Shown here in pieces: positions 55,913 through 64,000 of a stretch of 64,000 nt of DNA. The notes beneath the pieces were generated by a model. The model had not been told where the DNA came from and ran no database searches. It saw only the letters and a list, made by a program, of their open reading frames with translations. Both the position numbers and the translations under genes were made by a program. Position 1 is the first letter of the stretch. Each line of letters starts with the position of its first letter. Origin of the DNA: Rikenellaceae bacterium (GTDB lineage Bacteria > Bacteroidota > Bacteroidia > Bacteroidales > Rikenellaceae); contig SUZC01000002.1 in assembly GCA_015060165.1 (NCBI GenBank), positions 186,001-250,000 of the forward strand, in the 5' to 3' direction.

Positions 55913-57772
55913 TTAGATACCCAACTCTTTGAGATAATACTTAAGAGTTTCGAGTACGTTGCTCTTTACGTTGATGAAATTGGTGATACCCTGTGCCTCC
56001 AACTCAGCTGCGCAAGCAGGAGCGCCTGCAACAACCAAGATAGCCTTGCCGCCGAGCAACTCCTTAACCTTAGGAGCTACCTCTGCATAGTCGTCATCAG
56101 AAGCACATACAACCACGATGTCAGCCTTAGCCTCCAAAGCGGCAGCAACTCCCTCCTCAACTGACTTGAAGAAGGTGTTATCCTGTACGCGGATACCAGC
56201 GCATGCGAAGAAGTTACAAGAGAACTGAGCACGTGCACGAGCCATAGCCAAGCTACCGCAAGTGAGCATAAATGCCTTAGGCTCCTTGCCGCTACGGTCA
56301 ACGCCCAAACGCATAGCCTCAAATGCCATAGCACCACGGTAAGGAGTAAGAACGTTACCTTCAGCCTCAGCACGAGTTACAACGTCAGCCGATACGGCAG
56401 CGTCAGCAACCTCTGTGAAGTTAGGATACTGGTTAGCGCCGAGCAAGATCTGACGGCGAGTAGCGATATTCTTATCCTTAGCGGCAGCAGATGCCTTTAC
56501 GCGGTCAACGATGAATCCAGCCTTGTAAGCAGCTACATATCCACCCTTCTCCTCAACCTCGAGGAAGAGCTTCCAAGCCTCAGCGGCGATGCTCTTTGTA
56601 AGAGTCTCGATGTAGTATGAACCTCCTGCTGGGTCAACTACCTGATCGAAGTGTGACTCGTGCTTGAGCAAAAGCTCTACGTTGCGAGCAATACGCTTAG
56701 AGAACTCGTTAGGAGTCTCGTAAGAAGCGTTGAAAGGAGTAACCTCCAATGAGTGTACGCCAGCCAATGTAGCTGACATAGCCTCAGTTGTACCACGCAA
56801 CATATTTACATAAGGATCGTAAACAGTCTGATTCCATGTTGAAGTTACAGCGTGTGCAAACATCTTGCAAGAGCACTCCTTCTCAGGGTTGTAACCCTTT
56901 ACGATGTTAGCCCACAACATACGAGCAGCACGGAACTTAGCGATCTCCATAAAATAGTTAGAAGTAACTGCGAATGAGAAACGAATCTTGCGAGCTACCA
57001 AATCAACTGGAAGACCAGCCTCAGTAAGCTTAACCAAGTAGTCGTGACCTGCTGCGAGTGAGAATGCCAACTCCTCAACGATAGTAGAACCTGCGTTGCT
57101 GAAGATAGCACCAGATACGTTAACTACGCGGATGTACTTGTAGTCAGCAGTCTTCTTGATAAAGTCAACAACAGCCTCATAACAAGCTGTTCCCTCTGTG
57201 TCGCCACAGCAGTAGATTCCCTTCTGAGAGAGATCCTTAACGATAGGGTCGAAGATGAAATTCATCTTAACCTCATCCTTTGCTACGCCAGAAGCCTCCA
57301 CCTTAGCCAAAATAGCATTGGCCTTAGGAACGAAATCTGTACCGCAGAAAGTAAGCTCTACTGCGGGGATGCAAATGCCGTCGAGAAGAGTGTCAACGAA
57401 CTCTGCGTTAACCTCTCCTGCACCGCACAAGCAGAAACCGAGTGAATTAACGCCAGCATTCAAGAGAGCCAGAGCCTCCTGATTTGCTGCCTTGGGGCAC
57501 TCGACATTTACTGTCTGGTGAATACGCCAGTCGTTGCAAGCGTGAGTACCGCGAACATAGGGGAACTCACCGGCCTGCGAACCCAAAAACTCAACGCCTT
57601 CGAGATCCTCTGCGCGATAGTATGGGCGCAAGTTGAATCCCTCGGCTGTTCTCCATACGAGTTTACGCTCGTAATCTGCACCTTTAAGGTCTGTTGTAAT
57701 GACTGCTTCCCACTGCTCGGTTGAAACCGGTGGGAACTCAGCGAACAACTTAGCTTTTTCGGTATTAGCCAT
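55913..57772 (-). CDS. mutA: Methylmalonyl-CoA mutase small subunit
   Basis: A 619-aa partner of MutB in the alpha-beta heterodimer. It repeats the barrel and flavodoxin-like C-terminal folds (for example [55 protein letters not shown]) but lacks the DxHxxG cobalamin motif, so it is non-catalytic and stabilises the dimer. It is the first gene of the pair, with a -7 element at 57856-57863. The length fits propionate-producing Bacteroidota. Confidence 0.96.
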   Translation of the reverse strand: MANTEKAKLFAEFPPVSTEQWEAVITTDLKGADYERKLVWRTAEGFNLRPYYRAEDLEGVEFLGSQAGEFPYVRGTHACNDWRIHQTVNVECPKAANQEALALLNAGVNSLGFCLCGAGEVNAEFVDTLLDGICIPAVELTFCGTDFVPKANAILAKVEASGVAKDEVKMNFIFDPIVKDLSQKGIYCCGDTEGTACYEAVVDFIKKTADYKYIRVVNVSGAIFSNAGSTIVEELAFSLAAGHDYLVKLTEAGLPVDLVARKIRFSFAVTSNYFMEIAKFRAARMLWANIVKGYNPEKECSCKMFAHAVTSTWNQTVYDPYVNMLRGTTEAMSATLAGVHSLEVTPFNASYETPNEFSKRIARNVELLLKHESHFDQVVDPAGGSYYIETLTKSIAAEAWKLFLEVEEKGGYVAAYKAGFIVDRVKASAAAKDKNIATRRQILLGANQYPNFTEVADAAVSADVVTRAEAEGNVLTPYRGAMAFEAMRLGVDRSGKEPKAFMLTCGSLAMARARAQFSCNFFACAGIRVQDNTFFKSVEEGVAAALEAKADIVVVCASDDDYAEVAPKVKELLGGKAILVVAGAPACAAELEAQGITNFINVKSNVLETLKYYLKELGI

Positions 57773-57855
57773 AATTGTTGGAAATTTTAATTTAGTGTAT
57801 GTATGTGTATTTGTTAATATTTTCTATTTGGTTGGTTTAATGCCATTCCATTATG

Positions 57856-57863
57856 CAAAGATA
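57856..57863 (-). promoter_or_regulatory. -7 element of the mutA-mutB promoter
   Basis: CAAAGATA on plus is TATCTTTG on minus, a consensus match, 84 nt upstream of the mutA start. Confidence 0.65.
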
Positions 57864-58110
57864 GCATTTTTTTTATATATAGAGTACGCCCGTGTTAAGA
57901 AAATAACAACAATTTGCCGTAATGGGCTATTTTGCTCTGCTTTTTCGTTGGTGTAGGATGTTTGTATTGTATGATTTTATATTTCTTACAAAATTGAATA
58001 TTAGCATAAAAGGCGATATATTATTGTTTGTGCCATAATTTAAGTTTAACGGCGATATTGATAATTTTTGAGTGTTGAATTCTTGAAATTGTATTAAAAA
58101 TATTCTGCAT
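57864..58110. other. Non-coding part of the mutA/glnN intergenic region
   Basis: The 508-nt gap between mutA and glnN is AT-rich. I see no gene in it. It holds the mutA promoter at its left side and the glnN repeats and promoter at its right side. Confidence 0.6.
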
Positions 58111-58117
58111 CAATGAA

Positions 58118-58146
58118 AAAATGACCTAAGATTTCATAAAATGACC
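58118..58146 (+). repeat. Direct repeat upstream of the glnN promoter
   Basis: AAAATGACC occurs at 58118-58126 and again at 58138-58146, 20 bp apart (about two helical turns), and both copies continue with TAA-containing sequence. The spacing and position just upstream of the -33 region suit a pair of regulator half-sites. Confidence 0.5.
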
Positions 58147-58176
58147 CTAAAAATTGCTACCGTCACCAAAAAATGC

Positions 58177-58184
58177 TATTTTTG
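58177..58184 (+). promoter_or_regulatory. -7 element of the glnN promoter
   Basis: TATTTTTG matches TAnnTTTG. A TTG at 58154-58156 lies 20 nt upstream as the -33 element. It predicts a leader of about 90 nt before the glnN start. Confidence 0.6.
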
Positions 58185-58280
58185 TATCAGGATATGATTT
58201 TATTGATTTTTTAAAATTGTGTTTCAGGAAAAATATTATATAGATTAGATAGGTATAACCCAAGTATACTTTAGTAATAT

Positions 58281-60452
58281 ATGTTATTAAGATTTAAAAT
58301 GGTGGAGGCGGCTTTGAATCATCGAGCAGTTGATGTAAAGGCGCCGAGTTCACGACCGTCTGACTATTTCGGAGAGAAAGTTTTTGGACGTAACGTAATG
58401 CGAAAGTATCTCGATAAACGAACTTATGAGGCGTTGCTCAGCACGATGGATAATGGCACTCCTCTGTCGCTCGAATTAGCCGATAGTGTGGCGGCAGGAA
58501 TGCGTCAGTGGGCTTTGGATAATGGCGCCGACCATTATACGCACTGGTTTCAACCTCTTACAGGTGGTACTGCCGAGAAACACGATTCATTCTCCGATCC
58601 CGATGGAAAGGGTCTGGTTATAGAGTCGTTTTCAGGTAAGGTTCTGGCTCAGCAGGAGCCTGACGCATCGTCATTCCCCAATGGCGGAATTCGTAATACA
58701 TTCGAGGCTCGTGGATATTCGGCGTGGGATCCTACCTCGCCTGCATTTATTGTCGATACTACACTTTGTATTCCTACTGTTTTTATTGCATACACGGGTG
58801 AGGCGTTAGATTATAAGGTGCCTTTGTTGCGTTCGATGTCGGCTGTCGATAAAGCTGCCACAGCGGTATGTCACTACTTCGACAAGAGCGTAAGCCATGT
58901 TAAAACATTCCTTGGTTGGGAACAGGAGTTTTTCCTTGTCGATGAGAGTTTGTGGGCTGTTCGTCCCGATTTGGTCTTAACCGGTCGAACTCTTATGGGA
59001 CACGAGTCTGCCAAGAATCAGCAGTTGGAGGATCACTATTTTGGTGCAATTCCTTCGCGCGTTATTAACTTTATGCGTGATTTGGAGTATGAGAGTTTGA
59101 AGTTGGGAATTCCTTTGAAGACCCGCCATAACGAGGTTGCCCCAAATCAGTTTGAATTGGCTCCAGTTTACGAGGAGGCCAATCTGGCTAATGACCACAA
59201 CCAATTGCTGATGACCATAATGGATAAGATTGCCCGACGTCATCATTTTCGCGTATTGTTGCACGAAAAACCGTTTAAGGGAATCAATGGCTCTGGTAAG
59301 CATAATAATTGGTCGCTCGGAACCGATACTGGTGTAAATCTGTTCAGCCCAGGAAAAACACCATCGGAGAATTTGCAGTTTATAACCTTTTTGGTGAATG
59401 TCATAGCTGCTGTATATAAGCATAACGGATTGTTGAAGGCCTCGATTATGAGTGCTACAAATGCTCATCGTTTGGGTGCAAATGAGGCACCTCCGGCAAT
59501 TATTTCAGCCTTTTTAGGGGCTCAGATCTCTTCTATTTTGGATAAGTTGGAGCGTAGTGCATCCGACGATGCTATCCGATTTGATGCTAAGAACGTATTG
59601 AAGATGAGTGGTGTTGCACAGATTCCGTCAATCTTGCTCGATAATACCGATCGTAACCGTACCTCGCCATTTGCATTTACCGGTAATCGTTTTGAGTTCC
59701 GAGCTGTCGGCTCGTCGGATAATTGTGCCGAGGCTATCATCACTCTGTGCTCTGCAGCAGCCGAACAGCTTACCGAGTTTAAGATTAATGTCGACGCTCG
59801 AATCGAGAAGGGCGTAAAGAAGGATCGAGCTATCTATGAGGAGCTTAAACGCCTTATTAAATCATGCAAGGCCGTGCATTTCGACGGCAATGGCTATTCC
59901 GATGAGTGGAAGCAGGAGGCTGCAAAACGTGGACTTGATTGCGAGACTTCAGCGCCGAAGATATTCGACCGTTATCTCGATTCTGCAAGCCTGAAGATGT
60001 TCGACAAGACGGGTGTCTTTAATAAAGTAGAGCTGGAGGCACGTACAGAGGTTAAATGGGAGACCTATACAAAGAAGATTCAAATTGAAGCTCGCGTTTT
60101 AGGCGATATTACAATGAACCATATCATTCCCGTTGCTTCGAAATACGAGGCTGTGCTTCTCGATAAGGCATATAAAATGAAGGAGTTGGGAATAAAGTTC
60201 GATTCCGATGTGGAGCTTATTCGTGATATCCAACTTCATACTTCGGCTTTGCAGAAGTTGGTGGCAGATATGGTCGATGCTCGTCGTGTGGCCAACCGAA
60301 TCGAAGATCAGCGAGAAAAAGCCATCAAGTATCACGATACCGTTGCAGTCTATTTCGACGAAATCCGCGACCATATCGACAAAATGGAGGAGGTTATCGA
60401 CGACCAGTTGTGGCCACTTCCAAAGTATCGTGAGTTGCTGTTTATTCGATAG
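58281..60452 (+). CDS. glnN: Type III glutamine synthetase
   Basis: A 723-aa GSIII that makes glutamine from glutamate, ammonia and ATP. It is much longer than GSI (about 470 aa), as usual for Bacteroidota. GSIII-specific segments are present: WFQPLTGGTAEKHDSF, LGWEQEFFLVDESLW (metal-binding Glu residues), RHNEVAPNQFELAP, HEKPFKGINGSGKHNNWS and TDRNRTSPFAFTGNRFEFRAVGSS. A second ATG at 58299 (MVEAALNHRA) is an alternative start and may be the better one. It is monocistronic, ends at a strong terminator and has candidate operator repeats upstream. Confidence 0.96.
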   Translation: MLLRFKMVEAALNHRAVDVKAPSSRPSDYFGEKVFGRNVMRKYLDKRTYEALLSTMDNGTPLSLELADSVAAGMRQWALDNGADHYTHWFQPLTGGTAEKHDSFSDPDGKGLVIESFSGKVLAQQEPDASSFPNGGIRNTFEARGYSAWDPTSPAFIVDTTLCIPTVFIAYTGEALDYKVPLLRSMSAVDKAATAVCHYFDKSVSHVKTFLGWEQEFFLVDESLWAVRPDLVLTGRTLMGHESAKNQQLEDHYFGAIPSRVINFMRDLEYESLKLGIPLKTRHNEVAPNQFELAPVYEEANLANDHNQLLMTIMDKIARRHHFRVLLHEKPFKGINGSGKHNNWSLGTDTGVNLFSPGKTPSENLQFITFLVNVIAAVYKHNGLLKASIMSATNAHRLGANEAPPAIISAFLGAQISSILDKLERSASDDAIRFDAKNVLKMSGVAQIPSILLDNTDRNRTSPFAFTGNRFEFRAVGSSDNCAEAIITLCSAAAEQLTEFKINVDARIEKGVKKDRAIYEELKRLIKSCKAVHFDGNGYSDEWKQEAAKRGLDCETSAPKIFDRYLDSASLKMFDKTGVFNKVELEARTEVKWETYTKKIQIEARVLGDITMNHIIPVASKYEAVLLDKAYKMKELGIKFDSDVELIRDIQLHTSALQKLVADMVDARRVANRIEDQREKAIKYHDTVAVYFDEIRDHIDKMEEVIDDQLWPLPKYRELLFIR

Positions 60453-60477
60453 ATCTGATAATTGAATATTTTTCTGC

Positions 60478-60503
60478 AGGAGGTGTGAGCACCTCCTTTT
60501 TTT
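60478..60503 (+). terminator. Terminator after glnN
   Basis: AGGAGGTG pairs with CACCTCCT over a 4-nt loop TGAG, followed by a run of T. Confidence 0.85.
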
Positions 60504-60577
60504 GTGCTGCGTTAATAAAATGGTGCGTTAATGCGCATATTTGCTGTACACTGTTTCGTTATCACGAAAAAAAGTAT

Positions 60578-60585
60578 TACTTTTG
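60578..60585 (+). promoter_or_regulatory. -7 element of the metK promoter
   Basis: TACTTTTG matches TAnnTTTG. It predicts a start near 60592 and a leader of about 124 nt. Confidence 0.65.
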
Positions 60586-60598
60586 CACCCGAAAATTG

Positions 60599-60682
60599 AT
60601 GTGGAAGGATTTGGACTGCTTGCAACCACAAAAAAAATGCTAAACCAGCACAATAAAGCATACGACAGCCAATCTTCCATAC
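60599..60682 (+). promoter_or_regulatory. Structured metK leader, possible SAM riboswitch
   Basis: A long-range stem with two or three single-nt bulges closes the region: GTGGAAGGATTTGGACTG (60601-60618) pairs with CAGCCAATCTTCCA (60666-60679). Inside it are GCTTGCAACC (60618-60627) and TGCTAAACCAGCA (60638-60650), the latter able to form a small hairpin. GCAACC and GCTAAA are strings conserved in SAM-binding riboswitch classes (SAM-I has GCAACC and GTGCTAA; SAM-II/V have GCTAAA). Its position before SAM synthetase makes a SAM sensor plausible. I cannot assign a known class. No terminator follows, so any control would be at translation. Confidence 0.4.
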
Positions 60683-60715
60683 GTTAATTGTTTGAATTGT
60701 AAAAACTATTAAAGT

Positions 60716-62020
60716 ATGGCTTTTTTATTTACTTCGGAATCTGTTTCAGAGGGACATCCTGATAAGGTGTCGGATCAGATTTCAGATGCAATCCTTGATG
60801 AGTTTCTTCGTCACGATCCTCAGTCAAAAGTAGCTTGCGAGACCCTTTGCACCACAGGTTTGGTTGTGGTAGCCGGAGAGGTTAAGTCGGAGGCATATGT
60901 CGATATCCAGAGTGTAGCACGCCGCGTGATTGACCGTATTGGTTACAATCGTAGCGAGTATCAGTTCGATGCCGCGTCGTGTGGAATCTTGTCAGCCATT
61001 CACGAGCAGTCGTCTGATATCAATCAGGGCGTAGTCCGAGAGGAGGCTGAGAACCAGGGTGCAGGAGATCAGGGAATTATGTTTGGCTATGCTTGCAACG
61101 AAACTCGCGAGTATATGCCCGCAACACTCATCCTCTCACATGTTATCCTGAAGGAGTTGGCCGTAATTCGTCGCGAGGGCGAAGTGATGAACTACCTCCG
61201 TCCCGATGCCAAGAGTCAGGTTACTATGGAGTACGATGAGTCGACAGGTAAACCAGTTCGTGTTCATACTATTGTGGTATCAACTCAGCACGATGAGTTT
61301 ATCAAACCTACAGAGAGCCGTTCAGAGAAGGAGGCAGAGCGTATGATGCAGGATATGATTCGCGAGGATGTGCGCACTATTCTTATCCCCCGCGTGAAGG
61401 CCCGCTTGGAGCGTGCAGGTGATCGTTTGGCTGATCTTATCGGCGAGGAGTATATTTTGCACGTTAACCCCACAGGTAAGTTTGTAATTGGAGGCCCTCA
61501 CGGCGATACAGGTCTTACAGGCCGTAAGATTATTGTTGACACCTATGGAGGTCGTGGAGCTCACGGCGGTGGTGCATTTTCAGGAAAGGACTCGTCAAAA
61601 GTTGACCGTTCGGCAGCTTATGCAGCGCGTCACATCGCAAAGAATATGGTTGCAGCAGGTGTTGCCGATGAGGTTTTGGTTCAGCTTAGTTACGCAATCG
61701 GTATTGCCGAGCCATTGTCGGTTTATGTTGATACCTATAAATCAAAGCGTCCTGCTCAGTTGGAGGGTATGACCGATGGCGAGATCGCTCGTAAGATCTC
61801 TAAATTGTTCGATTTGCGTCCAGCGGCTATCGTTAAGCGTTTCGGTTTGAAGAATCCTATCTTTGAGGCTACTGCATCGTATGGTCACTTCGGTAATCGC
61901 CCATATACCAAGACAGAGACCGTATGGGAGAATGGCGAAGCAGTTGAACGCGAGATCGAGTTCTTCGGTTGGGAGAAACTCGATGCTGTCGAGCAGATTA
62001 AGGCCGAGTTTGGTTTGTAA
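60716..62020 (+). CDS. metK: S-adenosylmethionine synthetase
   Basis: A 434-aa MetK that makes SAM from methionine and ATP. Family motifs are all present: [18 protein letters not shown] (start), [12 protein letters not shown] (catalytic ATP loop), [14 protein letters not shown] and [22 protein letters not shown]. It is about 50 residues longer than E. coli MetK, as usual in Bacteroidales, with the extra sequence in the middle and the C-terminus. It has its own promoter, a structured leader and a terminator, so it is monocistronic and probably regulated by SAM level. Confidence 0.98.
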   Translation: MAFLFTSESVSEGHPDKVSDQISDAILDEFLRHDPQSKVACETLCTTGLVVVAGEVKSEAYVDIQSVARRVIDRIGYNRSEYQFDAASCGILSAIHEQSSDINQGVVREEAENQGAGDQGIMFGYACNETREYMPATLILSHVILKELAVIRREGEVMNYLRPDAKSQVTMEYDESTGKPVRVHTIVVSTQHDEFIKPTESRSEKEAERMMQDMIREDVRTILIPRVKARLERAGDRLADLIGEEYILHVNPTGKFVIGGPHGDTGLTGRKIIVDTYGGRGAHGGGAFSGKDSSKVDRSAAYAARHIAKNMVAAGVADEVLVQLSYAIGIAEPLSVYVDTYKSKRPAQLEGMTDGEIARKISKLFDLRPAAIVKRFGLKNPIFEATASYGHFGNRPYTKTETVWENGEAVEREIEFFGWEKLDAVEQIKAEFGL

Positions 62021-62043
62021 CCAATACACATCTTTATATATTC

Positions 62044-62083
62044 AAGCCTATGCAGATTTTTCGGCATAGGCTTTTCCTTTTTC
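62044..62083 (+). terminator. Terminator after metK
   Basis: AAGCCTATGC and GCATAGGCTT form a perfect 10-bp stem, followed by T-rich sequence. Confidence 0.85.
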
Positions 62084-62287
62084 CATAAGTTATTATCTCC
62101 TTTATGTAGTAGTGCCGGTCGTACAAAATATCATTGGGGTTAAGGTGTAATTTTTTTTGAATGTTGTATAATATTTGCAATGCGATAGCCGTTATAGTAG
62201 CAGAAAAGATAAAAATAAAATATAGAGCCTATGGTATAATTTGCCTAATTTGAATTTTAAACAAGTGATTAAACAATTTGTATTATT

Positions 62288-63802
62288 ATGAAAAAGACGG
62301 CATTAACATTTTTAGGAGCGGCCGTGGTTGCGGCTGCTGTAGGAGGTTTTACCGCAGTTGGAGTGAATCAATATATGTCAGGTAACACCTCAAACGAATC
62401 CATTCAAGAGAGTCTTGCATCTGTTTGGAGTGACTCAACTCCTCAGGCTGGCAATCATTTTACGGCATATCAGGCCGAGCAGTATCCCGATCTTACATAT
62501 GCGGCCGAAAATGCAGTAAAGGCGGTTGTGAATATCGAGTCTATTCGAGAGGTAAAGTACGGTGGCTCGTATGGTCGAGGTTTCGATCCATTCTACGAGT
62601 TTTTCGGTATTCCATATGGTGGCGGTTCGCGAGGATATAGCGAGCCTCAAACGCAGGAGCAGAAGTCGGGTGGTTCGGGCGTTATCATTTCGGCCGATGG
62701 TTATATCGTGACCAATAATCACGTTGTTGAGGAGTCAACCAAATTGAAGGTTAAGCTCAATGATGGCCGTTTGTTTGATGCAAAACTTATAGGCACAGAT
62801 CCTACTACCGATGTAGCTCTTATTAAAATTGATGGCGAGGATTTACCTACAATCCCATTTGGAAATTCCGACGATCTTCGTTTGGGCGAGTGGGTTTTGG
62901 CTATCGGTTCACCGTTTAATCTTCAATCGACTATTACTGCCGGTATCGTAAGTGCCAAAGCACGTCAGTTGGGTGTAATTCCCAATGAGTTCCGTGTGGA
63001 ATCATTTATTCAGACCGATGCAGCAGTTAATCCTGGTAATTCGGGTGGTGCATTGGTTAACACTCGTGGTGAGTTAGTGGGTATTAACACCGTAATCAAG
63101 TCATCTACGGGAAGTTATATTGGTTATTCGTTTGCGGTACCCGAGACTATTGTTCGCAAGGTTGTAGTCGATTTAAAGGAGTATGGTGTTGTGCAGCGAG
63201 CTATGCTTGGAATCCGCTATCGTGCTATCGACGATCAGTTTGTTGAGGAGTTGGGCGAGGAGCTTGGTATCAAGAAGAGTGGTGGTTTGTATGTCGATGA
63301 GGTAGTAGAAGGAAGTGCAGCTGCTGAGGCTGGACTCCGCAAGGGCGATATCATCACAGCAATCGATGGTACCAAAACCAATGATGCCTCTACTCTTATT
63401 GAGAAGATTGCTCAGCGACGTCCCAATGACAAAGTGACGATTTCATACACCCGTAATGATATTGCAAAGAAGGTCGATGTAACTCTCCGCAACAAGGTTG
63501 GTAAGGCTGAGCCCGTTACAGCCGACACAAAGGATGTAGCTGAGGCTTTGGGCGGAAAGTTTGCCGATGTGAGCAAGGGTATGTGCGAGAAGTTGGAGAT
63601 TCGTGGCGGAGTTCAGGTCGTGAGCGTTAAGCGTGATGGCTTGTTGGGTCGTTCGGGCGTTAAGGAGGGTTTTGTGATAACCTATATCAACGATCGCCTC
63701 GTAACCTCACTTAGCGATTTACAGCGAATGAGCGACAAGATCCAGACTATCGATGGTGTGTATCCTAATGGTCAGGCTGTAAGATATGTGATAGTCAACT
63801 AA
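62288..63802 (+). CDS. degQ: DegQ/HtrA (Do) family periplasmic serine protease
   Basis: A 504-aa protease/chaperone that degrades or protects misfolded envelope proteins. An N-terminal signal or anchor helix (about 5-27) is followed by a trypsin-like domain with the triad His145 (NNHVV), Asp175 (TTDVALIKI) and Ser252 (NPGNSGGAL). Two PDZ domains follow (about 290-385, with GLYVDEVVEGSAAAEAGLRKGDII, and about 415-500), giving the DegP/DegQ layout. An imperfect -7-like AATATTTG lies at 62170-62177, but I cannot fix the promoter. It may respond to envelope stress. Confidence 0.95.
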   Translation: MKKTALTFLGAAVVAAAVGGFTAVGVNQYMSGNTSNESIQESLASVWSDSTPQAGNHFTAYQAEQYPDLTYAAENAVKAVVNIESIREVKYGGSYGRGFDPFYEFFGIPYGGGSRGYSEPQTQEQKSGGSGVIISADGYIVTNNHVVEESTKLKVKLNDGRLFDAKLIGTDPTTDVALIKIDGEDLPTIPFGNSDDLRLGEWVLAIGSPFNLQSTITAGIVSAKARQLGVIPNEFRVESFIQTDAAVNPGNSGGALVNTRGELVGINTVIKSSTGSYIGYSFAVPETIVRKVVVDLKEYGVVQRAMLGIRYRAIDDQFVEELGEELGIKKSGGLYVDEVVEGSAAAEAGLRKGDIITAIDGTKTNDASTLIEKIAQRRPNDKVTISYTRNDIAKKVDVTLRNKVGKAEPVTADTKDVAEALGGKFADVSKGMCEKLEIRGGVQVVSVKRDGLLGRSGVKEGFVITYINDRLVTSLSDLQRMSDKIQTIDGVYPNGQAVRYVIVN

Positions 63803-63855
63803 TTCGGATTAGTTATAAGTTTTATTATAGATGTAGTTTAAGGTAATTTTTGACG

Positions 63856-63893
63856 CTTGCCCCGATGCCGTAAGGTGTCGGGGTAAGTTTTAT
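63856..63893 (+). terminator. Terminator after degQ
   Basis: CTTGCCCCGATGCC pairs with GGTGTCGGGGTAAG (several G-U pairs) around a GTAA loop, followed by TTT. Confidence 0.85.
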
Positions 63894-63907
63894 ATATAAT
63901 TATAAAA

Positions 63908-64000
63908 GTGGCTGTTTTTTTGTTCTTGATGATAGTCTCGATAGCTAATACAACCTCCTATGCGTCCATTGATGACATAAAAAACCAACATTCAAAAAGT
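63908..64000 (+). CDS. Possible 5' end of a secreted protein, partial
   Basis: A frame starting with GTG at 63908 (or ATG at 63929) stays open to the window edge. It begins with a hydrophobic stretch, VAVFLFLMIVSIANTTSYA, that looks like a signal peptide with an alanine cleavage site, then turns polar (SIDDIKNQ). No promoter element is seen between it and the degQ terminator. The evidence is weak because only 31 codons are visible. Confidence 0.35.
   Translation, partial: MAVFLFLMIVSIANTTSYASIDDIKNQHSKS

Noticed and set aside
1..64000. CRISPR arrays, insertion sequences, tRNA or rRNA genes
   Set aside because: I looked for regularly spaced repeats, transposase-like proteins with terminal repeats, and tRNA-like cloverleaf or CCA ends in the intergenic gaps, and saw none.

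Overview
The window is a gene-dense chromosomal segment of a member of the Bacteroidota, most likely order Bacteroidales. Several features support this. Promoters carry the lineage-specific -7 element TAnnTTTG. MurF is fused to alanine racemase. The mutA/mutB pair encodes the two subunits of methylmalonyl-CoA mutase, and there is a type III glutamine synthetase. Also present are PorX, a GSCFA protein, a short DUF2851 protein and a 29-residue COX24-like ribosomal protein next to an HU gene. Rikenellaceae (Alistipes-like) is possible, but I cannot fix the genus. I see no insertion sequence, phage, CRISPR array, rRNA or tRNA. The only RNA gene I recognise is the SRP RNA.

Layout. 1-1129: end of a cation/proton antiporter gene. 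1224-6161 (minus): secA, a GH99-like secreted protein and dCMP deaminase. 6359-15552 (minus): lptD, an ABC-F ATPase, a GSCFA protein, a PafA-type phosphatase homologue with a degraded active site, sufE, a MIP18/DUF59 factor and a short DUF2851 protein. 15663-25947 (plus): amidase, MCE protein, mutS2, murF-alr, an RsmI-like methylase, grpE, dnaJ and a small membrane protein. 26008-30452 (plus): mutL, rhomboid protease, EEP-family protein, YhcH-like protein. 30551-32677 (minus): S9 peptidase lipoprotein. 32746-35427 (plus): Nudix hydrolase, porX, tsaE. 35595-37562: dsbD-like. 37658-38671 (minus): mltG, divergent from the SRP RNA. 39072-42216: cold shock protein, SRPBCC protein, HU, COX24-like peptide, RNase G/E. 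42296-53481 (plus): mfd, coaX, an outer-membrane protein, a TPR protein, lptC, a GldE/CorC-like protein and a PpiD-like chaperone. 53766-57772 (minus): mutA-mutB. 58281-63802 (plus): glnN, metK, degQ/htrA. A possible secreted protein begins at the right edge.

How the genes work together. The window is dominated by envelope biogenesis (SecA, LptD, LptC, MCE, PpiD, DegQ, MltG, amidase, MurF-Alr, PorX), protein folding (GrpE, DnaJ, DsbD) and DNA repair (MutS2, MutL, Mfd). Gene borders are clear: strong inverted-repeat terminators separate convergent units, and promoter elements fit most operon starts.

I see no obvious new multi-gene defence or mobile system. The items most worth a second look are the phosphatase-like pseudoenzyme (8133-9755), the structured SAM-riboswitch-like leader of metK (about 60592-60715), the overlapping divergent lptD/amidase promoter region with a non-ATG lptD start, the shared SRP RNA/mltG promoter, and a MutL without recognisable endonuclease motifs.
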